Source: Chamaecrista fasciculata | Lineage: Eukaryota > Streptophyta > Magnoliopsida > Fabales > Fabaceae | Reading direction: 5' to 3' | Assembly: GCA_003254925.1 (NCBI GenBank) | Contig: QANZ01042340.1 | Location: 72,005-136,004 of the forward strand | Length of the DNA: 64,000 nt | Notes under the pieces: model-generated | What the model was told of the DNA's origin: nothing | Seen by the model: only the letters and a program-made list of their open reading frames with translations | Database searches by the model: none | Position numbers and translations under genes: made by a program | Shown: positions 1 to 14,600 of the stretch, piece after piece | Layout of the letters: every line of letters starts with the position of its first letter | How positions within the stretch are numbered: the first letter of the stretch is position 1

Positions 1-721
1 NNNNNNNNNNNNNNNNNNNNNNNNNNNNNNNNNNNNNNNNNNNNNNNNNNNNNNNNNNNNNNNNNNNNNNNNNNNNNNNNNNNNNNNNNNNNNNNNNNNN
101 NNNNNNNNNNNNNNNNNNNNNNNNNNNNNNNNNNNNNNNNNNNNNNNNNNNNNNNNNNNNNNNNNNNNNNNNNNNNNNNNNNNNNNNNNNNNNNNNNNNN
201 NNNNNNNNNNNNNNNNNNNNNNNNNNNNNNNNNNNNNNNNNNNNNNNNNNNNNNNNNNNNNNNNNNNNNNNNNNNNNNNNNNNNNNNNNNNNNNNNNNNN
301 NNNNNNNNNNNNNNNNNNNNNNNNNNNNNNNNNNNNNNNNNNNNNNNNNNNNNNNNNNNNNNNNNNNNNNNNNNNNNNNNNNNNNNNNNNNNNNNNNNNN
401 NNNNNNNNNNNNNNNNNNNNNNNNNNNNNNNNNNNNNNNNNNNNNNNNNNNNNNNNNNNNNNNNNNNNNNNNNNNNNNNNNNNNNNNNNNNNNNNNNNNN
501 NNNNNNNNNNNNNNNNNNNNNNNNNNNNNNNNNNNNNNNNNNNNNNNNNNNNNNNNNNNNNNNNNNNNNNNNNNNNNNNNNNNNNNNNNNNNNNNNNNNN
601 NNNNNNNNNNNNNNNNNNNNNNNNNNNNNNNNNNNNNNNNNNNNNNNNNNNNNNNNNNNNNNNNNNNNNNNNNNNNNNNNNNNNNNNNNNNNNNNNNNNN
701 NNNNNNNNNNNNNNNNNNNNN
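1..721. other. assembly gap
   Basis: Unbroken run of N; nothing can be read. Confidence 0.99.
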
Positions 722-1057
722 AATCCCTTAAAAAAGTTTTTTTCTCCATTCAGACCCTAAGTTTTTTTTTTCTCTTTTTAATCCTTAAAAATAACTTTGT
801 TATTGATCTTAGTTCCTTTATATAAATTATTATATTATAGCATTAATTATGTATGATAAATTATTAATTAATAACTATTTATCATGGTTATATAATTCTA
901 ATATTTATATTTTATATATTATATATTTAAAAATAATTAATTATTATTATTTATTACATCATACCGTTTAACTATTGATTTGAGGAATTAAATTGACCAC
1001 ACCATGAAACAAATATTTTTTAAATTTTGAATGATCCACTTTTGACAAGATTTATGA

Positions 1058-1592
1058 AAGAGGAAACCTTCTATTTAGTTCCTCCTTTTTCATAATTTTA
1101 ATTATTTGGTCCATGCATGTTTGAAATAGGCTATTTGGTCCCTCAAAAATTATAAATATCAACTTGTTAGTCCCTGTAGCATAACTCCGTTAATGACACT
1201 GATGATCTGGCTGTTAAATGCACATGCGACACGTTAAATGCCACATATTTAACTATTTGAGACCACCTAGGGTTTGAGATTTGGAAATGTTTCAATAGTT
1301 TATGTCTTATGAAGCTTCACATGTAAGACAAATATTCAGGTCTAATTCAATTTTAAGCTGAGTTAATTGTGTTTGTTGGTTTGGTTCGATTGGTTTAGGT
1401 AACTAGGATGCCAAAGTGACATTTAACAGGTGTCATGTAAGCATTTAACGTTCACGTCATCAAGTAATTAATGGAGGGACTAAATAGTTGATGATTATGA
1501 TAAATGATGGACCGAGTAGTCTATTTGGATAAATGAGAGACCAAATTGTTGACTCAGTAAAAAAAGAGAGACCAAATAATAGGTTTCCTCTT
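1058..1592. mobile_element. Foldback element (MITE-like) with terminal inverted repeats
   Basis: The left end begins AAGAGGAAACC followed by an 'ATTTAGTTCCTCC' type run. The right end is its inverted copy (GGTTTCCTCTT at 1582-1592). Inside each end are further 'ggtcc/ggacc' pieces of the kind found in many elements of this window. No ORF is present, so the element is non-autonomous. I could not find a clean target duplication. A piece resembling its right arm recurs inside the small Helitron near 37600. Confidence 0.6.
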
Positions 1593-3880
1593 AATAACAA
1601 TATGAGATGGAAAAGTTAGATTTGTAGATATTGAGTTTGTGGTATAGTTATGATAAGGAATCACCCACTGATCTCCACTATTTTTGGGTCGGTCTGACTC
1701 CTTTCATCCCCAAGTCGGTTTAAGCTCAATCATAATTATTCAAATTTCCTTTGAGTCTTATATATTCTCTCTTTTAAGTATGAACTAATTATAATCATTT
1801 TGGCCTCTCTTATACCCTATATTCTTAATATTAATTTGTACATCAAAATCTTATTATGGGGGTCTCTCACACACGACTAGGCTAATTTTTACATGTGCCA
1901 CATAGAGCCAAGCAAAATATCTTAGATGCACTATCAAGTTAGAAATTAAGTTATATACATTGCTAGGAATTAGTGTGGATTGTGGACCTAGCTAATTTTT
2001 CTTTTAAAATAATGGGACCTAGCTAGCTAGTTAGCATATAGGAGAACATTGCGTTGTAACACCAACATATGGTTCGATAACTTTGCAATGTGATAAAGCT
2101 AGAAGTATCTTTCTTTTTTTTTTTTTTTTGGCCAAAATAAAGTTAGAAGTATCATTGTAAGTATTTGAATATAAATGGCCAATTTAATTTGTTTTTTTAA
2201 TTAGTTTTATCAAATAATCTTGAAATATGAATTAGTACTAATTTGAATCTATCAGTTTTACCATAGAAAACTTAGTGTTATAAAATTTAAGAATTTTCAT
2301 AATTAAACTTCTCTCGTTCTCCGGAGAAATCTTTTATGTGAGATAATTCTAATTGAGATACTAACATATATATTAATTAAATATAGATACCTTTTACAAT
2401 AAACAATTTAAATTTAAACTCACAACCTTATGAGAGATTAATCTTTTTTTGTTAAATTAAACTCCAATAAATTAAAACTTAGACACAATTACTTTTATTT
2501 ATTTTTCCTTTTAAATGAGACATCTGTCAATGCATGTGAAGAAAGCACTAAGTTACAAAAAATATGAGCGAGAGTTGATAAATTATTCTTGATTTTTTTT
2601 ATGAACTAAGCCATATTTTAACTGACAATTAAAGATTAATTCTTTTGTGATGTAAAGATTATTAGAATTGATTTTGCCACTATAACAAACTATGTTCCAT
2701 AAATACGCCTAGTTTGAATTCAATATATTATGCTTAAAAGAACTTAATTATTAACGAATTATGTAATTTTAGTTGGTGAATTATTCTCAATTTGTCATAC
2801 CATATACAATTCACTATAGAATTAATGTTTTCTTTTCTATGTATATAATAAACTATGATGCAAAATTTATTGGGACATGAGATGTAATGAGTCATGAGCT
2901 AATAAGATCATGACACGTGAAATGGTTAGTTGTATGTTACTAGTGATGTGACTCTATACACAGTTTTGATCGGTTAAAAAAATTATTTTTTTTATTTTTT
3001 TAGTATTAAATTACCTAACTCTTTCATGTATCATAATTTTATTGGCTCAGGATCCATTACATCTCATGTTTTTAAAATAAACTTTGTATCATACATTAAC
3101 CTGTATATAATAGTTTCAAACGCAACGAATTAATTACATTGGTCAACACTTAGCCATCAACGTTCAAGTCAAACATGATAAACGTACAACTCAAAGAGAA
3201 TTGAATTACGAAATTGTTCAAGGCATACACCATAAACATCTCTGTCAATATTGGGTCTTTTATTAGTTTCGGTTTGTCATACAAAAGTTAGGAAAAGATG
3301 AAACGAAGGGCAACAACTTTTAGCCAAGTCCTAATTAATCAAAAGGATCATTATTATATCATATGTGACTTTGGCTAAATATGTTAGAAAAACGTGCATG
3401 CATTTGGGTGATGAACAATCCACAATTTGTCATTGTCATCAAGAGGGGTTAAAAACCCAAAGGCACTCACATTTTAATTTAAAATTTTGACGTAACCCTG
3501 TCGTCTATTATTAAGATTAAACTCACAATATCTAGTCAAATTAAATTATGAGTTTTTTAAATGTGTTTTATCATGAGATTATATTTACTTATTAAAAGTA
3601 AGTTAATCTATGAAGCCTTTATTCTCATCTTTTCAATTCTATTACCTGTGTCTCTGTGAACAATTTTTTTTTAAGGGTTTCGTACAGTAGGACAAGAATT
3701 TAGTCTATTAGCTCTTTAATTATTGACTCGTAAATTAAAAGTACTAATAACAAAGTGTCTCATAGTTTGTAAGATGATTGAATTTTTTTAAACATGATGT
3801 TTAGGGTTTGAAATGAACAATATAATTTGTATAGAAAAAAAAATTAATTTTGATTATTTATATGTCTTAGGATAGATGAA
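1593..3880. other. AT-rich intergenic DNA, no gene seen
   Basis: Very AT-rich, with stops in all frames and no protein-like stretch. It holds only poly-T tracts and a short imperfect duplication around 2100-2160. The preceding 722-1057 is similar and also empty. Confidence 0.6.
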
Positions 3881-3914
3881 TAATTTTTTACTATTAGCCG
3901 ATAGATACTGTTAG

Positions 3915-4145
3915 GATCAAACGCTTACCACTAGGCCAAAAGCTATAGCTATTAGTAAGGGAACAATTCTATTTTCTTAACCCATAGTAGAACAGTCGCC
4001 CAAGCGCCATGGTTCGACTAAGACTTGGCCCCACACTTGGGCCTCTGCCATGGGACAATTAATGCCACACCTTGGCTAACAATTTTTCCCTCAGCAATTG
4101 TATATCCCTCTGGGAATCGAACCCACGACCTTAGCTCTGATACCA
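3915..4145 (-). repeat. tRNA-related retroposon (SINE/TRIM-like) remnant
   Basis: Read on the minus strand, the segment opens with TGGTATCAGAGC, the sequence plant LTR elements use to pair with initiator-Met tRNA. It continues with a box-B-like GGGTTCGATTCCC and ends with a box-A-like GGCCTAGTGGTAAGC. The order of B before A is reversed relative to a tRNA gene, so this is a retroelement remnant or permuted repeat rather than a tRNA. Confidence 0.45.
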
Positions 4146-6528
4146 GATACAATCTAGTTCTCACCAAAAAAAAATGTGTATATATTTATATGTATGTATA
4201 GTCAACAACAAGATTATATTGCTTACGTAGAAGTGATGAATGTAGGATTTGTGTAATAGCACGCAAGAAAATTCTACAAGAACTTTAATTGAAGAAGTAA
4301 AGAATAAATATGGTGTAGGAACAAAGGGAATTTCCATATGCTAAAGTCATTTTCAGTTAAGGAATGTGTGTGTACTTTGCTGGTAGTGGAGCACTTGCCC
4401 TACACATACAAATTAAATTGGGACCAACCCCACAAATGAAGGGGTAGCTTTCATTGAGCAATAACCTTATGGACCATCCATGATCATATATGTTATATAT
4501 GGTCCATAATCATATGGTGATGATCAATCCCAATTTCACAATAATTATATATATAGAGCTATCTAGTTAGCTAGAGACACATATATCGAATTGAAGATTA
4601 TCTTGATCATACATATATATAACCAATGAGATCTTCCTTAGCTTATCAGAGTGCATTTTTTTTTAAAATGATCAAGATTATTTCTTAAGAAAAATTCGAG
4701 AAAAATAATAAACCCTAGCCATATTTGAAAATGGTTATATATATATATAAATGTTATAGCTAGCATCTCCTCATCAAACAGTGTGGTCTTTTTGGTCTTT
4801 AAAGTGGCCAAATTGGGGAGAAAGAAAAGGGAAAGAACATAAAAAGAAATGAAAAAGAAAAAAAGAGATCTTCCTTTATCATTTTCTCTATAACCAAATT
4901 CAATATGGCCTCATGGACAGAACTTCATGCATGCCATTGCTGCCTTTAGTCACTTCACTATTTGAAAGCAGATTCTGAGAGGGATATAATATATATAGAA
5001 AGGAAGAGAGAGAAGAAGGGAAAAAAATTGTCCAAGAGACATATATCTTAATTATAGATATGGAAGCCCATCAAATAAAGTGGGATTGATTTTTAATTTC
5101 TGTTTTTGCCAAAAAGTAATACAAAATTGGTCTTTGCTTAGAAAGTATAATGATAAACACCTTTTTATTAAGGGATTGAAGTAAGCATGCACTTTTGTCT
5201 GGAAGAAGCCTCATCCTACGATTGAGGGATTGAGTTATATATATATATATTTTAAGAATCTGAAGGTAGGCTATAAACACTCAAAGACATTTAACAGCTT
5301 TTTCTCCACTTGTAATATTTAGTCGGCCAAAGTTTAGATTTTATATATGGGAAAAAGGATAGCAGATAGTTAAAACTTAATGTTACTTTTAAAAAATTAC
5401 AATATATCATATACTAGTTTCAAATACCTTCTTCCAGATGATGTTACGAAAAGCAAAGAAATTAAAATCAGACGGGTCCCAAACAATTTGCATGCTAGCT
5501 TGAAGAATATATATTGATTGATAATTAGCAAAATTTTAGGACTCAAACTTCGCAACTAATTAATTTATCTTCTTAAACATCTTTTATGAATCATTAAAAT
5601 CAATGATATAATTAGTCACTTAATTTACCTGAGATCTATTAAGATAATCAAATACCAGTTTTTTAACCAACCAAAATTGAATATAACAGAAAGATTTAGT
5701 CTCTCATAAGTCATAATATAGGAAATTCAAGTTTAAATCCCCACATAGAAGTGTTCACATCTTATATCTGATAAGTGATAATTTTTTAAACATAACATAA
5801 ACGAAAAAAAAAGTATACTACTCTTTAATAATTTGATAAATCGGAGAAATTTAATTTGTCTTGGTCAACTATTAATTTCCTTCTTGATATATATATATAT
5901 ATATATATATAATTGAAGCCTAGTTGTTCACCAGTAAATAAATACCAGAGTCCAGAACCACACTGCCTTGAAGTGAATATACTGAATATGACATATCCTT
6001 AGCATGGAAGTAATCTCTAGAAGTATATTTTATAAGCTTAAGGAAATAGTTGTTTTGCTTAGGAAAGTGTTAAGTGTATATATATATATATGCATGTATA
6101 TGTATGTATGTGTAATTTGTTTTATGAGTGTGATTTATGGGACTTTTTAATTTGATAACCAATTAGCCAAAACAGTTTTTTTTAAATAAAGATTTAATTT
6201 ATTTGGGAGAGTTCTTAATTAGTAAGTAAAACTCTAGAAAGAAAATAAAAATTAACATGAAAGAGGGGGACTCCAAAATTATTTTTTTTAAAAAAATCTT
6301 GAAAATATCTTATGATATCCCTTANATCCTCAATATTTGCTTCTCTCTCTCTCTGTCTCTTAATATTTTTCTTATGTTCAGCTTAGAAACAACGCATTCT
6401 TTCCATTCCACACATTTTATTTTATCCCATAACACCCAAAAAACAAGAAAAAAAAGTAAGCACTTATGTGATTGTCAAAGGCCACTTATTGTAGGCCCTC
6501 CAATAGCAAACACAAATCTTCATGCACA

Positions 6529-6530
<2 letters not shown>

Positions 6531-6562
<32 letters not shown>
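6531..6562. repeat. (CT)n microsatellite
   Basis: Sixteen CT dinucleotides in a row within a pyrimidine-rich block of the kind common in plant leaders. Confidence 0.9.
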
Positions 6563-6566
<4 letters not shown>

Positions 6567-8343
6567 AAGTTACTAACACTACACATACAAACATATTGGG
6601 TGGATTTTTGGCTCCACATACATGACTTTAGATTGAATCAGTTGGCTACACTCCAATTTAGGATTTCACTTCTTTTTATCCCATATTGATCTTCTTCTAT
6701 GTGTTATCTCCTCTCTTTCTTTCTTTCTTTTTTTTTTTTGTGATGAGGAAAATCTCATCTAGCTAGGTCAACCCACCATATCCACTTCTCAAGTGTCTTT
6801 TTCTTTCATTGATTTTCCCAAATGATTTTTTTTCTCCCTTCATCATCATTATATCAAGGCTGGACTGCTTTTTAGTGGTTCTAATTTCTTAAACTAGAAT
6901 TTCCTTCTTTGGTCAATGACCTCATAATTAATATATAGTACTATTATTGTCTGCTTCCACTTTCGCAATTTTTCTCCTTAGCTTCTATACTTCCCCTTTC
7001 TTTCTTCTTTTTCTTAAAATAAAAAATAAAAGGAGACACATTTAGGAGTTGTATTTATATATTTAACGACCCTATATATGAATCAAGCAAACATATCTTT
7101 TTAGTGTAATTATTTCATTTCTTGATAAAAAATAGTTTTTGAAAGACAAAAGTGCAAGTACAATGTATTCAAAGCACATTTCATTGTATTAAAAAAAAAA
7201 ACACATATCATTGTAGATTTCATATATATATATATATGCGCTGACATTATTTAGAAAAAAAAATCATGACTCCATAACCCTAAAAGTTAAGGGTACATAT
7301 AAGCAACCCCACTTCTGGCCAAGAACTCTAGATTTTACAGGCAATAATTGTTAGCAACTTGTGTTCACTGGTTTCAACTCTGGATTGTAGGATAGGAAAT
7401 GGCTTATTTAATTTTATTTATATATTGTTATTATCCACACAACAAAAGTTGACAATTCCTAAAAGACCGACCCAAATATAATGTAATATATGTTTTCTCT
7501 TTTTCTTTTGGAATTTCAGGGGCCTTAGTTGTCCTAATGGACCTTTATGTGTGTTTCCCTGTAATAAGTTTGACATGTTTGAATCAAAATCATTTTCAAT
7601 GCATGATGTGATTACATTAATAAATAAATGATTTTTGTAGGTCAAATATATGGTGAGGATGTATGTGATATTATATATATATATAACATTGCGATGAATT
7701 GAGGTTGCTGAAAGATTAATAAAGAAGGGAGAGAGAGGACTTTTATAGAAAAAAGGTTTAATTATTGTTTGATTTTAGTAAGGTGATGGACCAAACTGTC
7801 CTGCAAAATGGGGTCATTATCATAACTACCAAAATCATGATGGTAAGGTAGGGTCTTCATTAATATAATTACAAATGGTCGAAGTGTGTGAAACTCTTAA
7901 TTAAGGAGAAAATGTTAATAATAATAATAATAAATTTCTTGCTGGTAGTGTTCATCGGCTGCTTGATGATCCCTCGTTGAATTAATTTGATTTCTTAATA
8001 AAGATGAAGAAGACAATACTTTAATTCTTATTCAATTTTAATTTATGAAAAGTTTTATATTATTATAGCATGACTAGTAACTACACCAAATTAAGGAGAC
8101 GAAGTTAAATGAGATGGCATACACTAATTGAGGTCCCTAAATTAATTAATGTACGTAAGGATTATAATAATCTGCTAATTCAAAAGATACAGATCATGTC
8201 ATGTGTGTGAAATAAAAAAATAAACACAAAATTAGCAAGGAAATGTTGCTTTTTGTTGAATAACGCCACTTAATTATGATTAACCAATTTGAAAGGTAAC
8301 TCCATTATTATTGGTTATAATAAAAAGATATAATGAAATTATC

Positions 8344-8364
<21 letters not shown>

Positions 8365-8431
<67 letters not shown>

Positions 8432-8432
8432 N

Positions 8433-8478
<46 letters not shown>
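8365..8478. repeat. (AG)n microsatellite, about 114 bp
   Basis: An uninterrupted AG repeat broken only by one N at 8432, directly preceded by an (AT)n run. The N inside a pure repeat suggests its true length is unresolved. Confidence 0.95.
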
Positions 8479-8480
<2 letters not shown>

Positions 8481-9912
8481 ATTGTGCACCATCAATTTAT
8501 ATCTTTTATTTGCAATACATTTAACTTTTTGAATAGTTAAAATTGGTTAATGTTGTGTTTTTTGAATGAAACTACTGACATCTACATATTACATTATTGG
8601 ATACAGACTAATTTGCTTTTGAGTCAAGGAAGAACGGAAAACAATTTTTTTACTAAATATTTAACGAAATTATACTCTTACAACTCAAATTCAAACCCAA
8701 TGATTAAATTGTTTAAAGTATTTTTAGGCTATTACATACAAATCTCAAAACCATCCTATAATGAAATATTTAACCCCTAAAAAGTTGCTTCAAAATCCAT
8801 TGAATGCATCTAGATAAGAAGGACAGAGAGCTGAAATAGTTTAGTAAATAGCTGGATTTCATGTTTAGTTTTTGATGCACTAAGCAATTTATTTTGTACT
8901 CCTTTAATTTCCCCCTAATCAAGCATTAGGGTTGACATATATATATATATATATATATTAAAGACTTGCATTGTCATTGATCAAACACTTTATTGCTCAA
9001 CTGCTTTCTTTCCTTCCAAGAAATTCAAGAAAGCTAGGATAGTGGCAGATCAAAATTGGGTTGAATCCTTGGCAAGAAAAAGTAGTACAAATGGAACGAT
9101 AAGAAAGGAAACCTCAATCAATAAATGGAATAGTTACTTAAAGTAAGGAGACAATGAAAAAAGTTAACTCCTAATAAACTGAAGGAAATATGAAATTTCA
9201 ATAAAGACAACCCATATGATTAGAAAAAAATTTCACTTTAAAAAAAGAGTTATCACATTTTTATAAATACCTTACATCTCTCTAATATTAGATCCAATTT
9301 TTTTTGATTTTGAGATTTGTGTAGAGATGGAGAGATGAGGTAAAGTGCCTTTAACATCTCACCTCTCCACATCATTTATCCCGACAGTGAATCAACTATA
9401 TTATGGAGTTGGTAAATTATGTTGAAGTATTGAGTTCTTTCTTTCAAATTTTATTGACCATAAAATTTGTCATTTTGCATACCAGAAAACGCAAAACTTT
9501 TCAATAGAAAACGCATACTGCTGTATAATTTGTCAAAATCATAATTTAACTGATCCATTCCCATATTTAAAAAAAAGTTGGAAATTTATTATTAAATTGG
9601 ATAGTTCCGTTGAGAGGATGAGTGCAAAAACATCGTCCTTCTCAATTATTGAATCAATATGTTTTGTTTTGAGATGTGTATACATACACACATCTCAAGG
9701 CTAATCTAATGGTTGGGAAAAATGGTATTTATGTATCTACTCTCCCCTTATATTTTTCCTATTAGATTTGTTCTTCAAATTAATCATATCATTTGCATAT
9801 CATTTGCATTGCACTCCACCCTAATTGTTTCAATGCCAACTATGGCTCTTTAGATTCTAAAGCCATCATAATTGTGTCATTTCTTTGATTTAAATTCTCC
9901 AAAATGTGACAA

Positions 9913-10247
9913 AATTTATTATTTGATTCTTAAATTTGTATGGAGCTAATTAATTAGTCTTTAAATAATTAAAATATAATATTTAATTTTTAAATTACTA
10001 TAATTGTCAACGATTTAGTCATTCGGGACCTCAAAATAAGAATTTAGTATAAATTTTGTGATAAAAATATTAATTTAATACAAATTCAAGGACTAAAAAG
10101 AATAAATGAGTTCAAATTTAAAAATCAAATTATCGATCAAATAATTAATAATTAAAATATTCCATGAATCAAGTTATATATTTCAGTTATTTAAAAACTA
10201 ATTAGTTACCTTAGTGTTAATTTAAATATCAAATAAAAAATTTATTT
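9913..10247. mobile_element. AT-rich foldback element (MITE)
   Basis: The two ends are imperfect inverted copies: an 'AAATTTATTATTTGAT' type end and a CTAATTAATTAGT-like inner block recur reversed at the right. There is no coding content. Target duplication and exact ends are uncertain because of AT richness. Confidence 0.5.
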
Positions 10248-10868
10248 TAATTTCTGACATAGACTATTTTAGTTACCTTACTTTTATTCCTCCATTCTGA
10301 CAAATATTTCTTGAGACGAACAATGCTGTGCATAGACGATTTGATTGACAGTTGAAAAAAGTTGCATGGTTGAATAGACAACCGTTCTGTATAAGTAATT
10401 TTTCTTTTCTTAAAAGTCTTATTTGTAAGAGTGTATAATCTATTCTTTTTCCCATAAAAAGAGTGCACTATCTATTAATTGTGTTATGTTTATGCCACAT
10501 TATTGTTTTCGTTATTAATATATATTTCTGATTTAACTTGTTTCTAAACTATTTAATTATTTCAACCTTGTCCCATTTGTGTCTTTTCTGGTGCAATATT
10601 CCGATTTTATTATGGTTCATCCATAAAATAATTAGTTTGGTCGAACATATTTCAATACATTTAATCATTTTTTAAAAAATATAAATTAAACAAATTAAAA
10701 TTAATTAACTTCTTTGTAATTATAAATGCTACCTAATCCAACATCAATTACATGTCCAAATTTTCGTTTGAAAAAGGACTGAGTTTTTAATTGATGAATG
10801 AATAAACCAACTAATACCATAAAATGAACTTCACAAAAAACTACCCAAAAGAAAAAAAAAAAAAAAAG

Positions 10869-11092
10869 GTAATGCTTTCGAGCGCCCTTAAGGTGCATTT
10901 ATTGCATTCTGAAAATGGAAATTCTAATTTAAAAAAGAAAATTTATCTCAGAATTTCCTTTTTCAAAATTATTGCTTCATTAAAATTTTGAGACAAATTT
11001 TCTTTTTCAAAGTGGAATTTCCATTTTCAGAATGCAATAAATGCACCTTAACGAATGCAATAAATTCTGCAATAAATCCTCATTAGCATTAC
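10869..11092. mobile_element. Foldback MITE, about 224 bp
   Basis: The outer ends are GTAATGCT and AGCATTAC. Inside, a long perfect inverted repeat (about 37 bp per arm, containing TTAAGGTGCATTTATTGC on the left) pairs with its reverse complement near 11015-11050. A poly-A stretch borders it on the left. Non-coding and non-autonomous. Confidence 0.75.
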
Positions 11093-11612
11093 CCAAAAAG
11101 AAAAAGGATCCTTCTGCTCCAAAATTCGCAAAGTTTATATCTCTGGACTGGATTAAAACACACCCACGTTTGTCCACACAAACAGAATATCAATTGATGC
11201 TTGAAAACTAGATCTCTTAATTTCTTCATCAATAATTACTCACTTGCATATTATTCTATAAAGTAGAGAATCTATCTGCTATTTGAAGGAGCCAAAGAAA
11301 AAAGACACAAACTATAAAAATGGGAAGGGGAAAAGTCAGAGCAGCCAAAACATTATTCAATGTGTGGCACACACTAAATTAAAGAAACCCAAATTCTGAA
11401 AATACAAATGTCATCAACTTTACCAGCGTCTATGATTGCTAATGAAGGTACCCGCTACCCGCTACTACTAATACTACTACTACTCACACAAATTCAAATT
11501 TTTCAAGGAGTATCACCAATTGACTGATACAATAAACACCGGTTTCTGTGGATCACTCACATTTGTGCTCTCATTGCTTTCTACATTTTTGTCTAGTCAG
11601 AGCTTCTGGCGG

Positions 11613-14600
11613 TCACGTCCTCCTCAAAAGGTATCCCAAGATGATTCCAATAAAGCCCACAAGCACTACATATATAAAGGGCAAGCCATGGCTTCTGTTG
11701 ACTTCACGCTTTAAGAGATCCTGCAATGTTAAAGATTCAAATTATCGTTCTTCACTGGGGTTAACAACGGTAAGCTGTAATTATTTGCACCAAACATTTT
11801 ACAAAGGACTAGATTTATACATAATTTCTTGTATTTTTGGAATCAAGCTCTCTATGAAAATATAGAATATGGAAAAGGAAGACTAAGACCTAATCATGTA
11901 AGTCTGAATTGTTCAAAAGCATCCGGCCGCTTATATTATGATCAGACAACCCCACATCAAAGATACAAAATTGTATCAAAATTCCTTTCTCTACCAAATG
12001 ACAGCAGCTTTATAGTACTGCTGAACACCAATGCAGATTCAGCATTGGAAGTTGAAACCGTATAAAGCAACGTATAATAAGCATGTCATTACTCATTCCA
12101 TCTTTAATTTCTATCCAAAGGAAACAGAACTACGAAGAACGCTAGCTATTTATTCCCCGTTTTATTTCTGATTGTGATAGAACTATGGGGTTTGCAGATA
12201 TTTATGGGGTAATCATCAGTTCATTAGAATGTTTTTGGACTACTAACCAACTGAATCCATAATTACTTTTGCAGAATTCAACATAAAACCTTAGTAAACT
12301 ATTCAGTTGAATCAGACTACCCTGCTGCATCTCTTAGACTCATAAAGTATATCTCTCTATATGATCACACCAATCTCCCCCAGTGCTCTCCACCAGCTTC
12401 TCACACTAAAGATTTTTATTTCACATAAAGCTAAATAGGAGAGGCAGAGCAAGAAACAGCTTCTACAAGAGCCTAACTCCCAACTGAAACAAAATTCTTC
12501 ATCCTTTCCTTTGTACCATTTTACCATCATGGAACTTTTTTCCCTTCCTCAGTCAAGACATGAGATGAAGCTGGGGAGTGGAGGAGTCTTTGAGGACAAA
12601 TGAAAAAAATGGAAGGAAAGGAGAATATTGGAGGGAGTAAGAAAAGAAGTCAAGAAGTCAAACAGGAAACCCTAATCAAGTTAAAAATTAAAATCTGCCA
12701 ATTAAAAGTAACCAAAAAGGTTTAGTTAGACAAACCCAAACTAATAAAGGCAACCCAAAATTACTCAACAGGCTTGGTTAGTTTTGTTGGAAAATCTACG
12801 CAGAGAAAGAATTCAGACAAAACAAGAATTGTCCTTTGGTGGTAAATGATTTTTGTCTCACCAATCAAAATTTTATTCTAATTACTCAATCAAAATTTTA
12901 TTTTAATTATTCAATAGAAATGTCAAATTCCCCTCACCCCCAAATCCCAAACCACATGTTCATTTTTCAAATATTAGATGCTGCTGATATTACAGATATT
13001 CCTTTTCCATATCCCGCCAAACCTATTGCATTCCCTATCATTCTTATTGAATTATCATGAAGCAAATCTGGGAGTCCGCTTTTTGTACTACTACCACCCA
13101 TGGAGAATCTTAGTCATTTTTTTCTTTGATGGAGTATCTTTTTATCCCTATAATCATCAGCAGGGTATCATTTCCATTATTCTTTCCTCTGTCCAGCAGT
13201 AGCAACCCAACAAAAATAGAACTAATATAATTCAGCTTTACCCCTAACACCATGATAGGTTAAGTTCATTTTCTTGCTGCCAAAAAGGAGCTAGGTTTAT
13301 CGGGAAAACCTATTGAACCTGCATGGAACTGATCAATACTTAACCCAAACTCTAGTTTTATTATCCCAACAAACTCACAGGACAATTTCAACCCATGAAA
13401 CATGTCTTTGATTTACAGAAACAAACCATTTTCTAGTAATTCAGTTTATATTCAGGTTGCCGTTTTGCCAAAATCTCAAGGTCTACACTATACAGTAGCA
13501 GAAAATTAGTCAAGGAAATGAACTTAGTCAATGTTTTAATCACAATCCAAATTTCCAAGCACAATCATCCTGCCAAGCCATACATGATTGCATTAATAAC
13601 TGAAATCAATTCCTAGAAGCGAAACAAAATCAGAAAATACAGAGTATGCAAGTTGAGGTTCTGTTTCCAATCAATCTCTATGAAGCACATTTCTCCCTAA
13701 ACAAAATTGCTCAGAAGTTACAGGGCTACAAATCCATATCTCACAACTTTCAATATGAAGAGCACTTGTCCAAAATAATCAAGTGACATCACAATATTAA
13801 TCAATTTTTTTTCCCACAGGCTGTATAAGGATGATGTGGCAACCATCATTAACACCAAAAGAACCTTTCAAACCAGCAAAGTAAAAATATCTAGTATAAC
13901 TTTCATACCAGTTCTTGCTGAAGTCTTCTATTTTGCTCCATAGCAGAATTTTTCTCCTCCATCACCTTTGAAACAAGAGCCCTTGCCTGAAGTGACAACA
14001 AAATAAAAATGGTCACTATTTTTCTAAATGCATATCTCAGCAAGAGCAATCCCATGTTCTTTCCATAGAGAGACAATTATAACAGGGAATAAAATCTTCC
14101 AAAATATCTTCCACAAGTAAGAGTTCCAGACTAAAATAATCAGCATGAATCAATCAACTCCAAACTCTATTACATCAGAAAGTGCATTATAAAGGAAGCT
14201 AAAAAAAACACAGCAAATTAAAGCACCAGAAGCTTAGCATGATCATTAATCGAAGGGTATGAATATATAAATGCATCCTCATTGGTACATTGTAGAGTAG
14301 ACTATGCTTGGAAACATTTCAAAAGTTTTGTTCCCAAAACATACACAACTTATTTCGTACCTCATAAAAGTAAACTAGAATCATCACTATATTAGACCTT
14401 TTTCCAGTATCATGAGAACTTGTAATTGATTGGCTGAGAACATAGAAGAGGATAAGCTTTACATGATGTAACAGCAGTAGGCTTGTATGGGGTCAATTTG
14501 CTGACCTCAAGAATTAGCCTTTTCCAAATTAAAAAGATTTCTCTATGGTATTAGGAATCCTAAAATGATGTACTGGAAGCACTGCCATTGATAGCATATC

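Larger units (their letters stand above)
4146..9912. other. Long intergenic stretch, only simple repeats recognised
   Basis: No coding exon could be supported. The stretch is AT-rich with many (AT)n runs and the (CT)n and (GA)n tracts listed separately. The block at about 4780-7000 is pyrimidine-rich and somewhat less AT-rich, and could be a leader or non-coding transcript, but nothing in it proves transcription. Confidence 0.5.

Noticed and set aside
4110-4145. Possible tRNA gene on the minus strand (box-B-like motif)
   Set aside because: No cloverleaf, and box A lies on the wrong side; a retroposon remnant fits better.
8311-8532. ORFs over the (AG)n tract
   Set aside because: Pure Arg-Glu repeat from a microsatellite.
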